Source of the DNA: Streptomyces albicerus
Lineage (GTDB): Bacteria > Actinomycetota > Actinomycetes > Streptomycetales > Streptomycetaceae
Assembly (NCBI RefSeq): GCF_008905045.1
Contig: NZ_VWMY01000002.1
Coordinates: 204,096 to 268,095 of the forward strand
Length of the DNA: 64,000 nucleotides
Direction of reading: 5' to 3'
The position numbers and the translations under genes are program-made. The first letter of the stretch is position 1; every line of letters begins with the position of its first letter. Shown piece after piece: positions 17,391-25,972 of this stretch. Under the pieces are notes generated by a model that saw nothing but the letters and a program-made list of their open reading frames with translations, was not told the origin of the DNA and did not search any database.

Positions 17391-17473
17391 CAGGACCGAA
17401 CGAGCAGGACCGAACGAGCAGGACCGAACGAGCAGGACCGAACGAGCAGGACCGAACGAGCAGGGCCGAACTG
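17391..17473. repeat. 14-bp tandem repeat, five perfect copies plus one degenerate
   Basis: CAGGACCGAACGAG is repeated head to tail at 17391-17404, 17405-17418, 17419-17432, 17433-17446 and 17447-17460; a sixth, changed copy runs to 17473. It fills the gap between two convergent genes and touches the stop codon of the peroxiredoxin gene. Unit length is not a multiple of three. Likely a variable-number repeat. It has no spacers, so it is not CRISPR. Confidence 0.92.
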
Positions 17474-17941
17474 TCAGCCGCTGTGCGCGCGCAGGGCCGC
17501 CAGGGCGCGGTCCGCGTGCACGCTCATCTTGATCTCGCTGCGCACCACGTCCAGTATCTTCCGGTCCTCGGAGATCACGAACGTGACCCGCTTCGTGGGT
17601 GCCAGCGAGAAGCCGCGCTTCACCCCGAACCGCTCACGGATCACACCCTCCGGGTCGGACAGCAGCGGGAACCCGAGAGTGTGCTTCCCCGCGAACTCCT
17701 GCTGGCGCTCGACCGTGTCACCGCTGATCCCCACCGGACGCGCCCCCACGGCGGCGAACTCGGCGGCCAGATCGCGGAAATGGCACGCCTCGGCGGTGCA
17801 GCCGGCGGTGAGCGCCGCAGGATAGAAGAACAGCACGACGGGCCCTTCGCCCACCAGCTCGGAGAGGCTCCGGGACGTGCCGGTCTCGTCGGGCAGCGTG
17901 AAGTCCTCGACGGTGTCGCCGACCTCTATCTGGTTCTTCAC
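17474..17941 (-). CDS. bcp: Thioredoxin-dependent peroxiredoxin, BCP/PrxQ type
   Basis: 155 residues. VLFFYPAALTAGCTAEACHFRD matches the BCP peroxidatic site (T-x-x-C-T with a resolving cysteine five residues on). RVTFVISEDRKILDV and HADRALAALR close the fold. Reduces hydroperoxides with thioredoxin. The start is GTG 17941 (VKNQIEVGD) behind AGGGGA; 29 further open codons upstream are not family-like. The TGA abuts the 14-bp tandem repeat. Confidence 0.92.
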   Translation of the reverse strand: MKNQIEVGDTVEDFTLPDETGTSRSLSELVGEGPVVLFFYPAALTAGCTAEACHFRDLAAEFAAVGARPVGISGDTVERQQEFAGKHTLGFPLLSDPEGVIRERFGVKRGFSLAPTKRVTFVISEDRKILDVVRSEIKMSVHADRALAALRAHSG

Positions 17942-18005
17942 GGTTCGATCCCCTGACTCCCGGCCACCTGTGTGGAGGCCAACCGTACTGGGGACGGTGC
18001 GGGAG

Positions 18006-18299
18006 TCAGTCGCGGCCCCCCTTGTCACCGGAGGGCCACACTCCGGTGGACCGCTCGATGGCTGTCGCCCCCGTACGGTCCACCGCGCTGCGTACGACTG
18101 CGAAGATCGCCCCCTGGACGGCCGAGGCCAGCAGCACCTCGCCCCAGCTGCGGTCCTTGTCCAGCGCGTCGGGCGCGTCCTCCTCGTGGCGCAGCGCCTT
18201 CCAGGTCGCCCGGAACGCCATCCCGGCCAGGGCCCCGCTCATCCAGCCGAGCAGGAACCCCAGGGGCTTGTAGGCGAGGGGCAGCTTCTTCTTTCGCAC
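18006..18299 (-). CDS. DUF4235-type small membrane protein
   Basis: 97 residues. Basic start (VRKKKLPLAYKPLG) and two hydrophobic helices (about 9-27, FLLGWMSGALAGMAF; and about 55-72, VLLASAVQGAIFAVVRSAV) fit the small actinobacterial DUF4235 family. GTG 18299 is preceded by AAGGAGA at good distance. Function unknown. Lies 64 bp upstream of bcp on the same strand. Confidence 0.75.
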   Translation of the reverse strand: MRKKKLPLAYKPLGFLLGWMSGALAGMAFRATWKALRHEEDAPDALDKDRSWGEVLLASAVQGAIFAVVRSAVDRTGATAIERSTGVWPSGDKGGRD

Positions 18300-18390
18300 C
18301 TGGGTCTCCTTCGGCTCGTGTTTCCCGGACCCTTGGCGAGTGTCCCGATCAGCGGCGAATACGCGGCCCGGCGGTCGATGCGCGACCAGT

Positions 18391-18459
18391 TCGGACTCGG
18401 TTGCGCGACAGGCTCGGACACGGTTGCGGGGCCGGTCCGGACACGGTTGCGCGGCCGGT
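18391..18459. repeat. 23-bp tandem repeat, three copies
   Basis: Three head-to-tail 23-bp units at 18391-18413, 18414-18436 and 18437-18459, sharing the core CGGACACGGTTGCG (CGGACTCGGTTGCG in the first), run up to the stop codon of the glutathionyl-hydroquinone-reductase-like gene on its 3' side. Placement directly after a minus-strand stop is the same as for the 14-bp repeat 930 bp away. Confidence 0.85.
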
Positions 18460-19476
18460 TCAGGGCCGGCCCGCCGCCGGTACTTCCTCGCCCGAGCGCA
18501 CGGGTCCCGGCGGACTGCCCTCCCCGAACGGGCGCCCGCCCAGCTCCTCGCGCCCATGGGACGTCAGCCAGCCGGACAGATCCGGACCGAGCGGCACGAT
18601 GCCGGTCGGGTTGATGCCCTCGTGCACCTGGTAGTAGTGCCGCTTGATGTGGTCGAAGTCGACGGTGTCCCCGAACCCGGGCGTCTGGTAGAGATCACGG
18701 GCATACGCCCACAGGACCTGGTTCTCCGTCAACTTCCAGCGGTTGCACTTGAAATGGCCGTGATAGACGGCGTCGAACCGGACCAGCGTGGTGAACAGCC
18801 GGATGTCCGCCTCCGTGATCGTGTCCCCGACCAGGTACCGCCGCTCCGCGAGCCGGTCCGACAGCAACTCCAGCCGTCGGAAGACGCCCGCGCAGGCTGC
18901 CGTGTACTCGACCTGTTCGGTGGCGAACCCGGCCCGGTACACCCCGTTGTTGACGTCCTCGTACACCTCCGCCATGACCTCGTCGATCTCGTCGCGGAGC
19001 GGTACCGGATAGAGGTCGGGCGCCCCTTCCCGGTGCAGGGCCGTCCACTCGGTGGCGAGGTCCAGGGTGATCTGCTGGTAGTCGTTGGTCACCAGGCGGC
19101 CGGTCGGTACGTCCACGATCGCGGGCACGCTGACACCGCCCGGAGGGTCCGGCTCGCGCGCTTCGTACGCCTCGCCGAGGTACCGGATGCCGAGTACGGG
19201 ATCGCGGCCGCCCGGATCCAGCCTGAACCGCCAGCTCCGGTCGTCCTGGATCGGGTCGGCGATCGCCATCGACAGGGCGTCCTCCAGTCCCAGCAGCCGC
19301 CGCGAGATCACCGCGCGGCTCGCCCAGGGACAGGCCCGGCTGACGACCAGCCGGTAGCGCCCGGACTCGACCGGCCAGCCGTCCCGGCCGTCCGCCGTGA
19401 CGCGGTCCGTGAAGTGGCTCTTTGACCGCTTGAAGGACTTCCTCCCGTACGCGCGGTTGCCCTCGGTGTCACCCAT
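18460..19476 (-). CDS. Glutathionyl-hydroquinone-reductase-like GST (YqjG/ECM4 family)
   Basis: 338 residues. The catalytic motif is CPWAS in SRACPWASRAVISRRLLGLE, the CPWA form that defines this GST class; the C-terminal all-helical half includes ELLSDRLAERRYLVGDTITEADIRLFTTLVRFDAVYHGHFKCN. The family reduces glutathionyl-hydroquinones. Actinobacteria normally use mycothiol instead of glutathione, so the thiol partner here is uncertain. ATG 19476 (MGDTEGNRAYGRKS) is preceded by GGAAAGG. The 3' end touches the 23-bp repeats. Confidence 0.88.
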   Translation of the reverse strand: MGDTEGNRAYGRKSFKRSKSHFTDRVTADGRDGWPVESGRYRLVVSRACPWASRAVISRRLLGLEDALSMAIADPIQDDRSWRFRLDPGGRDPVLGIRYLGEAYEAREPDPPGGVSVPAIVDVPTGRLVTNDYQQITLDLATEWTALHREGAPDLYPVPLRDEIDEVMAEVYEDVNNGVYRAGFATEQVEYTAACAGVFRRLELLSDRLAERRYLVGDTITEADIRLFTTLVRFDAVYHGHFKCNRWKLTENQVLWAYARDLYQTPGFGDTVDFDHIKRHYYQVHEGINPTGIVPLGPDLSGWLTSHGREELGGRPFGEGSPPGPVRSGEEVPAAGRP

Positions 19477-19571
19477 GACGCCTTTCCTTCCGTACGTGTG
19501 CTCCGGTGCGAGTTCCCCGAAATCGGCCCTCACCCCTGTGTGAGGGCGGGTGACCGGGGCATTCGGCCGTA

Positions 19572-20579
19572 GTGACTCGTAAGCCCACCCGCTCGGACCG
19601 CAGGACACGCGTCACCGTGCTGGTGGCCCTGGCCGCCAACCTCGTGATCGCTGTGGCCAAGGCCGTGGGCGGCCTCGTCGCGGCGTCGCCCGCGCTGCTC
19701 TCGGAGGCCGCACACTCGGTGGCCGACAGCCTGAACGAGGTCTTCCTCCTCGCCGCCCTGCGCCGCAGCCGACGCCCTGCCGACAGAAAGCACCCCTTCG
19801 GCTACGGAAAGGAACGCTTCTTCTGGTCTCTCCTGGCCGCCGTCGGGATCTTCGTGATGGGTGGCTGCTTCTCCTTCTTCCAGGGCTTCGACGCCCTCAG
19901 GAGGGGAAGTACGGAGTCCCACGACGGCTACGTGGCGGGGCTCGTGGTCCTCGTCGTGTCCCTGCTGGCCGAGGGGACATCCCTCGTTCGCGCTCTGCAC
20001 CAGGTACGCAAACAGGGCGGCCTCGCCTCCGGAGCCCGTGACCCGGCCCTGCGGACGGTCGTCGCGGAGGACAGCACCGCCGTGTTCGGTGTGTCCCTGG
20101 CGATCGCCGGGATGGGCCTTCACATGGTCACGGGACGGATCGTCTGGGAGGCGTCGGCGTCGTTCGCCATCGGTGCACTGCTCGTGTACGTGGCGTACCG
20201 GCTGGGCCGTGACGCGCGCGACCAGCTGATCGGGCAGGCCGCGGATCCGGAGCCGGCCCGCCGGATCCGCGCCCTGCTGGAGGCGCAGCCCGAGATCGAC
20301 TCGGTGGAGTCCCTGCTGACCATGCAGCTCGGCCCCGAGTCGACCCTCGTGGCCGCCCGCGTCGACCTGACCCCCGGCCTGGACAGCGAGGAGGTCGAGC
20401 TGGTCGCCGTGCGCATCAAACGGTCCGTGTCCCGGACGATTCCGGAGGCCGACCAGATCTTCCTCGACGTGACGGACGCCCCCACCGCACGCCGCGCCGC
20501 GCGGGCAGCTCGCGCCGGCTCCCGCCCCGGGGCAGACGACGCCGGCCCCGCCGCGACGGGGGAGCGCGGCGGGGCCTGA
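19572..20579 (+). CDS. Cation diffusion facilitator (CDF) metal exporter
   Basis: 335 residues, six hydrophobic segments and a cytosolic tail. Metal-site signatures: SEAAHSVADSLNEVFLL in helix 2 (HxxxD) and RTVVAEDSTAVFGV in helix 5; KHPFGYGKERFFW is the loop usual for the ZitB/SLC30A9-like branch. C-terminal residues (about 225-300) form the cytosolic ferredoxin-like domain. Exports Zn2+ or similar divalent ions in exchange for protons; the metal cannot be read. GTG start at 19572, 95 bp from the divergent GST-like gene. Tail is Ala/Arg-rich. Confidence 0.88.
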   Translation: MTRKPTRSDRRTRVTVLVALAANLVIAVAKAVGGLVAASPALLSEAAHSVADSLNEVFLLAALRRSRRPADRKHPFGYGKERFFWSLLAAVGIFVMGGCFSFFQGFDALRRGSTESHDGYVAGLVVLVVSLLAEGTSLVRALHQVRKQGGLASGARDPALRTVVAEDSTAVFGVSLAIAGMGLHMVTGRIVWEASASFAIGALLVYVAYRLGRDARDQLIGQAADPEPARRIRALLEAQPEIDSVESLLTMQLGPESTLVAARVDLTPGLDSEEVELVAVRIKRSVSRTIPEADQIFLDVTDAPTARRAARAARAGSRPGADDAGPAATGERGGA

Positions 20580-20707
20580 GCCTCGGATGCCCTGTGGGCG
20601 GCGAATCATGCCTGCCTTTTTCGAACAATTCCGGGACCCGGTGAAAAGGCTGGTGACTCCGTCGCGACGGCCACCGACGGACCCTCTCACCAAGGGGGAA
20701 CGGGGGA

Positions 20708-20743
20708 GTGGCCCGTACCGGGACGGAGTCCGGTACGGGCCAC
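20708..20743. terminator. Perfect 14-bp hairpin between CDF and Ddn-like genes
   Basis: GTGGCCCGTACCGG (20708-20721) pairs fully with 20730-20743 across an 8-nt loop. It lies between two convergent genes and would end both transcripts. Confidence 0.88.
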
Positions 20744-20774
20744 GGTCATGCTCCAGAGCCGGTCGAGCCGGTCA

Positions 20775-21230
20775 CTACCCAGCGGCCGGCTCCAGGACGA
20801 ATACCGGGATCTCCCGGTCGGTCTTCTTCTGGTAGTCGGCGTACGGCGGATACGCCGCGACCGCCCGCTCCCACCACAGGGCCTTCTCCTCGCCGGTCAC
20901 TTCCCGCGCCGTCATGTCCTGGCGCGCCGGGCCGTCCTGAAGCTCCACCTGGGGATCGGCGACGACGTTGTGGTACCAGACAGGGTGAGAGGGCGCGCCG
21001 CCCAGCGAGGCGACGGCCGCGTAGCGGCCCTCGTGCTCCACGCGCATGAGCGGCGTCTTGCGGAGCTTGCCGCTCTTGGCGCCACGCGTGGTCAGCAGGA
21101 TCACGGGCATCCCCGTGTCCATCAACGTCGTTCCCTCGGTTCCGCCGGAGCTCTCGTACAACTCCACCTGCTCGCGTACCCACTGGGTGGGGCTGGGTTC
21201 GTACTCGCCCTCAAGAGGCATGACATCCAT
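20775..21230 (-). CDS. Deazaflavin (F420)-dependent nitroreductase-family protein (Ddn-like)
   Basis: 151 residues. Typical Ddn-family features: [55 protein letters not shown] and the conserved [19 protein letters not shown]. Members use F420H2 to reduce quinones or nitro compounds. An ATG at 21221 would give a protein three residues shorter; neither has a decisive ribosome site. Confidence 0.87.
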   Translation of the reverse strand: MDVMPLEGEYEPSPTQWVREQVELYESSGGTEGTTLMDTGMPVILLTTRGAKSGKLRKTPLMRVEHEGRYAAVASLGGAPSHPVWYHNVVADPQVELQDGPARQDMTAREVTGEEKALWWERAVAAYPPYADYQKKTDREIPVFVLEPAAG

Positions 21231-21458
21231 CCCATCGATCGTTGATCGTGCCTACGGCTTGTTCCGCTTCAAGATTCAACACGCTCACCTTTGGGATTTC
21301 ATCCCTCCCGCACGCCGCTCCGGCTCCCGCCGTACGCCGACGACTGCCGCCGAATACTCGGGTGCGGTTGACGTCGGCCTGCCCTTAGGCTCCCGGTCGA
21401 GGGCTGACAAGGCGCCCTGTCGACAGCGGTCAGTCAGTGGATCGGAGATGCACAGGGA

Positions 21459-22181
21459 ATGACCTGTCAATTGTTCGCGCTCTGCTTCGATGCGATCGAG
21501 CCGCTGCGTCTCGCGCGGTTCTGGTCCGGGGTCCTGGATTGGGAGTTGGCCGACGATCCACACGACGGCATCACACTCCTGCCCAGTGATGACACCGGGT
21601 TCCGACTCCGTTTCCTCCCGACCCAGGAGCAGAAGGCCGGCCAGAACCGGATGCACTTCGATCTGACGAGTACCTCGCTGGAGGATCAGCAGCAGACGGT
21701 GGCCAGGGCGCTGGGACTTGGCGGACAGCACATCGACATCGGCCAACGCCCGGAAGAGGGCCATGTGGTGCTCGCCGACCCCGAGGGCAACGAGTTCTGC
21801 GTCATCGAGCCGGGCAACAAGTTCCTCGCCGACTGCGGATTCATCGGGGCGCTGGCCTGCGACGGTTCGCAGGAAGTCGGGTACTTCTGGAGCGAGACAC
21901 TGGGGTGGCCGCTGGTCTGGGACCAGGACCAGGAGACCGCGATCCGCTCGCCGCACGGCGGTCCGAAGATCACGTGGGGTGGTCCACCGGTGGCGCCGAA
22001 GACAGGCAAGGACCGGCTGCATTTCGACCTCACTCCACCTGTCCACGGCGATCGGCAGGCAGAGGTCGACCGTCTGCTCTCCCTCGGAGCCACTCGAATG
22101 GGCACCGGCCAGGGCGAGGTCGACCGGGTGGAGTTGGCCGATCCCGACGGCAACGAGTTCAGTGTGTTGACGCCCCGGTAG
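21459..22181 (+). CDS. Two-module VOC/glyoxalase-like protein
   Basis: 240 residues made of two homologous VOC halves. The first runs LFALCFDAIEPLRLARFWSGVLDWEL to VVLADPEGNEFCVIEPG; the second GFIGALACDGSQEVGYFWSETLGWPL to VELADPDGNEFSVLTPR. Both end in the DPxGNEF motif typical of the DUF1989-free 'glyoxalase-like' actinobacterial family. No catalytic role can be inferred; bleomycin-resistance-type binding or an unlinked detoxification role are possibilities. Standing alone in its neighbourhood. Confidence 0.85.
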   Translation: MTCQLFALCFDAIEPLRLARFWSGVLDWELADDPHDGITLLPSDDTGFRLRFLPTQEQKAGQNRMHFDLTSTSLEDQQQTVARALGLGGQHIDIGQRPEEGHVVLADPEGNEFCVIEPGNKFLADCGFIGALACDGSQEVGYFWSETLGWPLVWDQDQETAIRSPHGGPKITWGGPPVAPKTGKDRLHFDLTPPVHGDRQAEVDRLLSLGATRMGTGQGEVDRVELADPDGNEFSVLTPR

Positions 22182-22318
22182 CGCACCAGAACGGATCGCT
22201 CGGCGCCAGCGGGTCGGCGCTGTCCAGGAGGAGCCGCCGCCAGCCGACGGCGTCGTCACTGCTTGACCGGACCATGACGGCGACACGCGTGGCACAGGGG
22301 CCGTTGCGCGGCGGCCCG

Positions 22319-22951
22319 TCACGACGGCGCCACGAGCATGCGTACGGCCAGCGCCAGGATCACGGCACTGGACACCAGCGCCGTCACCAGTCGTCCGCGC
22401 CGGCCCGTCAGCACCCGGCCCAGCAACGCCCCGCCGCCCGCGAGCAGCAGTTGCCAGCTGGCCGACGCGGCGAAGGCGGCGAGGACGAACACGCCCTGTT
22501 CCAGAGGGGCCGCGGCCGCGCCGGCACTGCCGCCGAGCACCAGCGCCGCGAAGTAGACGACGGTGGTGGGGTTCAGCATCGTGATGCCCAGCAGGGCAAG
22601 GTAGGCGCGGCCGGGGCTCATGGGGGTCCGGTCGGAGCGGGTGGCGAGCCGTTGCTTCCGGTACTGGCGGAGCGCGGTGAGTCCGCCCCGTACGGCCAGG
22701 GCGACGAGCACGAGTCCCGAGGCCCAGCGCAGCGGGACCAGTACGGGCTGCAGCGCCGTGGCGAGTGCGGCACCGCCGACGGCGGCCACCAGAGCGTAGA
22801 GCCCGTCGGCCGTGGCCACGCCGAGCGCTGCGCACACGCCGATCCGCAGGGACGTACGGGCGGTGAGGGAGACGAGGTAGGTCGCGACCGCTCCGACGGG
22901 GATGGCGATGCCATAGCCCGCGAGAAGCCCCGCGACGAGCGCGGCGGTCAC
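22319..22951 (-). CDS. LysE-family amino-acid exporter
   Basis: 210 residues with about six hydrophobic helices. GYGIAIPVGAVATYLVSLTARTSLRIGVCAALGVATADGLYALVA and the helix-4 motif ITMLNPTTVVYFAALV (LNPxxxxxF) define the LysE/RhtB group. Exports amino acids or derivatives; substrate not readable. The GTG start has no clear ribosome site and overlaps (GTGA) the end of a 35-codon upstream frame, so re-initiation is possible. Confidence 0.87.
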   Translation of the reverse strand: MTAALVAGLLAGYGIAIPVGAVATYLVSLTARTSLRIGVCAALGVATADGLYALVAAVGGAALATALQPVLVPLRWASGLVLVALAVRGGLTALRQYRKQRLATRSDRTPMSPGRAYLALLGITMLNPTTVVYFAALVLGGSAGAAAAPLEQGVFVLAAFAASASWQLLLAGGGALLGRVLTGRRGRLVTALVSSAVILALAVRMLVAPS

Positions 22952-23055
22952 GACCGCGGAAGCGAGAGCCTCCAGGGCCGGCCGGACTGCTGCTGGACCC
23001 GCACCGGCAGAGCGGCGGCGGAGGTCAGCGGCAGAAGGGCTTCGGTGGTGGTCAT
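22948..23055 (-). CDS. Possible 35-residue leader peptide upstream of the LysE exporter
   Basis: An ATG frame (MTTTEALLPLTS...) ends in TGA that overlaps the exporter's GTG start. No ribosome site and no recognisable family. Listed because the overlap would explain how the exporter, which lacks its own site, is translated. Could equally be chance. Confidence 0.25.
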   Translation of the reverse strand: MTTTEALLPLTSAAALPVRVQQQSGRPWRLSLPRS

Positions 23056-23217
23056 GGGCAGATGCTGGCGGCGGGGCGGCTGCCGGGGCAACTCATTTAT
23101 GGCGTCCGGGAGATCAGGGCGTACGTGATCGCGTACGCCGCTCTCGTCGGGCGATGGGCAGCACACCGCCCGACGACACCGGCACGACCGCCGCGGAGGC
23201 GCTCCCTCCCGGACGGC

Positions 23218-24678
23218 TCAGAACGGGAAGTGCGCCTGCTGCGTGGCCAGCGTCACCCAGCGCGTGTTGCTGAACGCCTCGACGCCCCAGCGCCCGCCGA
23301 AGCGCCCGTATCCGCTGGCCTTGAACCCGCCGAAGGGGGCGTTGGGCTCGTCGGCGACGGACTGGTCGTTGACGTGCACGATGCCCGTACGGATCCGGCG
23401 GGCGAGCTTGAGCCCGTGGGTGCCGTTCTCGGTGATGATCCCGCAGGTCAGCCCGTGTTGCGTGGCGTTGGCGAAGGTGACCGCCTCATCGTCCGTGGCG
23501 AAGGTGCTGATCACGGTGAGCGGACCGAACGCCTCGCCGTGGTACAGCTCGGCGTCCTCGGGCAGGTCGGTGAGCACGGTCGCCGGGTGCACGGCACCCT
23601 CGGGGGCGGCGCCGCCGGTCAGCACGGTGGCCCCCTTGGCGACGGCGTCCTCGACGAGTGCCGCGACACGGCGGGCCGCGTCCCTGGTGACGAGCGGGCC
23701 GATGACGTTGTGCGGATCGGCGGGGTCGCCCGACGCGAGCGACTCGGTCTTCGCGGTGAACTTGGCCGTGAACTCCTCGGCGAGGCTCTCGTGGACGAGG
23801 ATCCGGTCGGCGGACATGCAGATCTGGCCGGAGTTCATGAAGACGGAGAAGACCGCGGCGTCGACCGCGTAGTCGACGTCGGCGTCGTCCAGCACGATCA
23901 CCGAGTTCTTGCCGCCGAGTTCCAGGACCGCGGGCTTCAGATGCCGGGCCGCGTGCACGCCGATGATCCGGCCGACGCCGGTGGAGCCGGTGAAGTTGAC
24001 GGCCCGTACGCGCTCGTCGGCGACCAGGGCCTCGGCGACGGCGGCCGCGTCCTCGGGAGCGTTGGTGATCACGTTCAGGACGCCGTCGGGCAGGCCCGCG
24101 TCGCGCAGGACGTCCGCGATGAACAGACCGCAGGCGATGGGCGCGTCCTCGCTCGGCTTCATCACCACGGTGTTGCCCGCGGCGAGCGGCGCGGCGACGG
24201 CACGGACGCCCAGGATGACCGGGGCGTTCCACGGCGAGAAGGCCGCCACGACACCCACCGGTTCGCGGACCGCGAGCCCCAGAGCGCCCTCCTTCTGCGC
24301 GCTCAGCACCTCGCCGCGCGGTGCGGTCGTCGCGGCGGCGGCCTCGCGGAGCATGTTCGCGGCGAGACCGACATTGAACATGGCCCAGGGCCGGGTCCCG
24401 CCGACCTCGCCCGCCATGATCCGTACGGCATCCTCCGTGCGGGCCTCCAGCAGGTCGGCCGCGTCGAGGAAGATCTTGCGTCGCTGCGCCGGACCGAGCG
24501 CCGCCCAGTCGGCGAACGCGGCATCCGCGGCGTCCACGGCCCGGGTGACGTCCTCGACGCCGGCCGCGGCGACCGTGGCGTACACCTCCGAGCTGAAGGG
24601 ATTGACGTCCTCGGCGGTGCGGCCGGAGGCCGCGGCCAGGTCCTTGCCGCCGATCAGCAGGTCACGATGGAGGGTCAT
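23218..24678 (-). CDS. NAD(P)-dependent aldehyde dehydrogenase (aromatic-aldehyde type)
   Basis: 486 residues. Full ALDH signatures: SPWNAPVILGVRAVAAPLAAGNTVVMKPSE (cofactor side), FTGSTGVGR, catalytic glutamate in VLELGGKNS, catalytic cysteine in MNSGQICMSADR, and PFGGFKASGYGRFGG. The overall form is closest to the benzaldehyde/vanillin/salicylaldehyde dehydrogenase group. ATG 24678 with GGGAAGAG upstream. The minus-strand TetR gene lies 125 bp further up and may share control of this gene; the TetR palindromes, however, lie on the other side of tetR. Confidence 0.9.
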   Translation of the reverse strand: MTLHRDLLIGGKDLAAASGRTAEDVNPFSSEVYATVAAAGVEDVTRAVDAADAAFADWAALGPAQRRKIFLDAADLLEARTEDAVRIMAGEVGGTRPWAMFNVGLAANMLREAAAATTAPRGEVLSAQKEGALGLAVREPVGVVAAFSPWNAPVILGVRAVAAPLAAGNTVVMKPSEDAPIACGLFIADVLRDAGLPDGVLNVITNAPEDAAAVAEALVADERVRAVNFTGSTGVGRIIGVHAARHLKPAVLELGGKNSVIVLDDADVDYAVDAAVFSVFMNSGQICMSADRILVHESLAEEFTAKFTAKTESLASGDPADPHNVIGPLVTRDAARRVAALVEDAVAKGATVLTGGAAPEGAVHPATVLTDLPEDAELYHGEAFGPLTVISTFATDDEAVTFANATQHGLTCGIITENGTHGLKLARRIRTGIVHVNDQSVADEPNAPFGGFKASGYGRFGGRWGVEAFSNTRWVTLATQQAHFPF

Positions 24679-24803
24679 GCGCGGCTCTTCCCGTCGTGTG
24701 CGGCGATGCGACCGCGCTCCGGGGCGGAATCGCGGACGTTCGCCTGGTGAACAAATCTCCGTTGAATCTTCAAATTGGAGTCTGCAACTCGACGGGCCAT
24801 CAG

Positions 24804-25376
24804 TCAATGGCCGACTGCCCCGCCATACCCCTTCACCAGCATCCGGGCTGCCAGCCCCGCCTGCACGGCGGGCTCCGCGCCGCTCTGCTCGATGGCGGCG
24901 GTGACCATGGCCCCCTCCGCCAGCAGAAACAGCTGATCGGCCAGGCCCGCGGGCAGCCCGGCATCGCTCGCGAGTCCGGACAGGTAGCCCTTGAAGGCCC
25001 GCTTGTGGGAGCGGACCTGGGCGGCGACCCGCTCCGAGGTGGCGCCGAGTTCGCCGTACGAGTTGATCCAGGCGCAGCCGCGGAAATCGGGCTCGCGGAA
25101 CCACTGTCCGAGCCAGTCGTAGACGGCGAGGATGCGCCGCCCCGGATCCTCGTGGCCCTCGACGTGCTCGGCGAGCCGCTGCCGCCAGCGCACGTCGCGC
25201 CGCTCCAGGTAGGCCACCACCAGTTGCTCCTTTGCGGGGAACAGCTGGTAGAGCCGCTTGAGCGAGACCCCCGAGGCGCCGCGGATGTCGTCCATACCGA
25301 CGGACTGTATGCCGCGCCCGTAGAACAGCCTCTCCGCCGCGTCCAGGGCCTGCTCCCTGGCGACCATGCTGTCCAT
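24804..25376 (-). CDS. TetR-family transcriptional regulator
   Basis: 190 residues. N-terminal [52 protein letters not shown]-terminal ligand domain about 80-185, with [10 protein letters not shown] typical of a TetR subgroup controlling detoxification genes. ATG 25376 chosen over an extra 13 open codons; AAGGAG lies upstream. Divergent from the SnoaL-like gene, with two near-identical palindromes in between, so autoregulation and repression of the divergent pair are expected. Confidence 0.9.
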   Translation of the reverse strand: MDSMVAREQALDAAERLFYGRGIQSVGMDDIRGASGVSLKRLYQLFPAKEQLVVAYLERRDVRWRQRLAEHVEGHEDPGRRILAVYDWLGQWFREPDFRGCAWINSYGELGATSERVAAQVRSHKRAFKGYLSGLASDAGLPAGLADQLFLLAEGAMVTAAIEQSGAEPAVQAGLAARMLVKGYGGAVGH

Positions 25377-25406
25377 GTACCGGCCAACTCCTTGACGTCT
25401 TGACGC

Positions 25407-25458
25407 GAGAACCATCGTTCTCCTACGTTAGCAGTCACCGGGGAGAACGATCGTTCTC
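25407..25458. promoter_or_regulatory. Twin TetR operators
   Basis: GAGAACCATCGTTCTC (25407-25422) and the perfect palindrome GAGAACGATCGTTCTC (25443-25458) are 36 bp apart in the tetR/divergent-gene promoter region. They differ at one base. Two such sites between divergent genes are the classic layout of a TetR repressor and its own operators. Confidence 0.85.
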
Positions 25459-25492
25459 GCACCCGGTGCGCCACGGTCGAGAGGAACCCGCC

Positions 25493-25951
25493 ATGACAGC
25501 CCGCCCGCCCCTGCCGCCCTTCACCCGGGAGACCGCCGCCCAGAAGGTCCAGGCCGCCGAGGACGCCTGGAACACCCGCGATCCCCACAAGGTCTCGCTC
25601 GCCTACTCGGAGGACTCGGTCTGGCGCAACCGCGGCACCTTCGTCACCGGCCGTGCCCAGATCGTGGAGCTGCTCACCGAGAAGTGGCGGCGCGAGCAGG
25701 AGTACGCCCTGCGCAAGGACCTCTGGGCCTTCGACGGCAACCGCATCGCCGTCCGCTTCCAGTACGAGTCCCGCGACGCAGACGGCCAGTGGTGGCGCTC
25801 CTACGGCAACGAGCTGTGGGAGTTCGACGAGCACGGCCTGATGACCCGACGCGAGGCCAGCATCAACGACGTACCGATCGAGGAGAAGGAACGCCGGATC
25901 TTCGGGCCGCGTCCCGACTCCGAGCGCGGGGAGTCGTTCCCGGTTCAGTAG
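25493..25951 (+). CDS. NTF2/SnoaL-fold protein, DUF1348 type
   Basis: 152 residues. The cone fold is seen as [43 protein letters not shown] and [50 protein letters not shown], the DUF1348 signature. Function is not established for the group. ATG 25493 with GAGAGGAA upstream. Directly under the twin TetR operators, so probably the main target. Confidence 0.87.
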   Translation: MTARPPLPPFTRETAAQKVQAAEDAWNTRDPHKVSLAYSEDSVWRNRGTFVTGRAQIVELLTEKWRREQEYALRKDLWAFDGNRIAVRFQYESRDADGQWWRSYGNELWEFDEHGLMTRREASINDVPIEEKERRIFGPRPDSERGESFPVQ

Positions 25952-25972
25952 CGTTCTCAGTAGGGTTCCCGA

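Noticed and set aside
17391-17473. Possible CRISPR array
   Set aside because: Units of 14 bp with no spacers and no cas genes; it is a plain tandem repeat.
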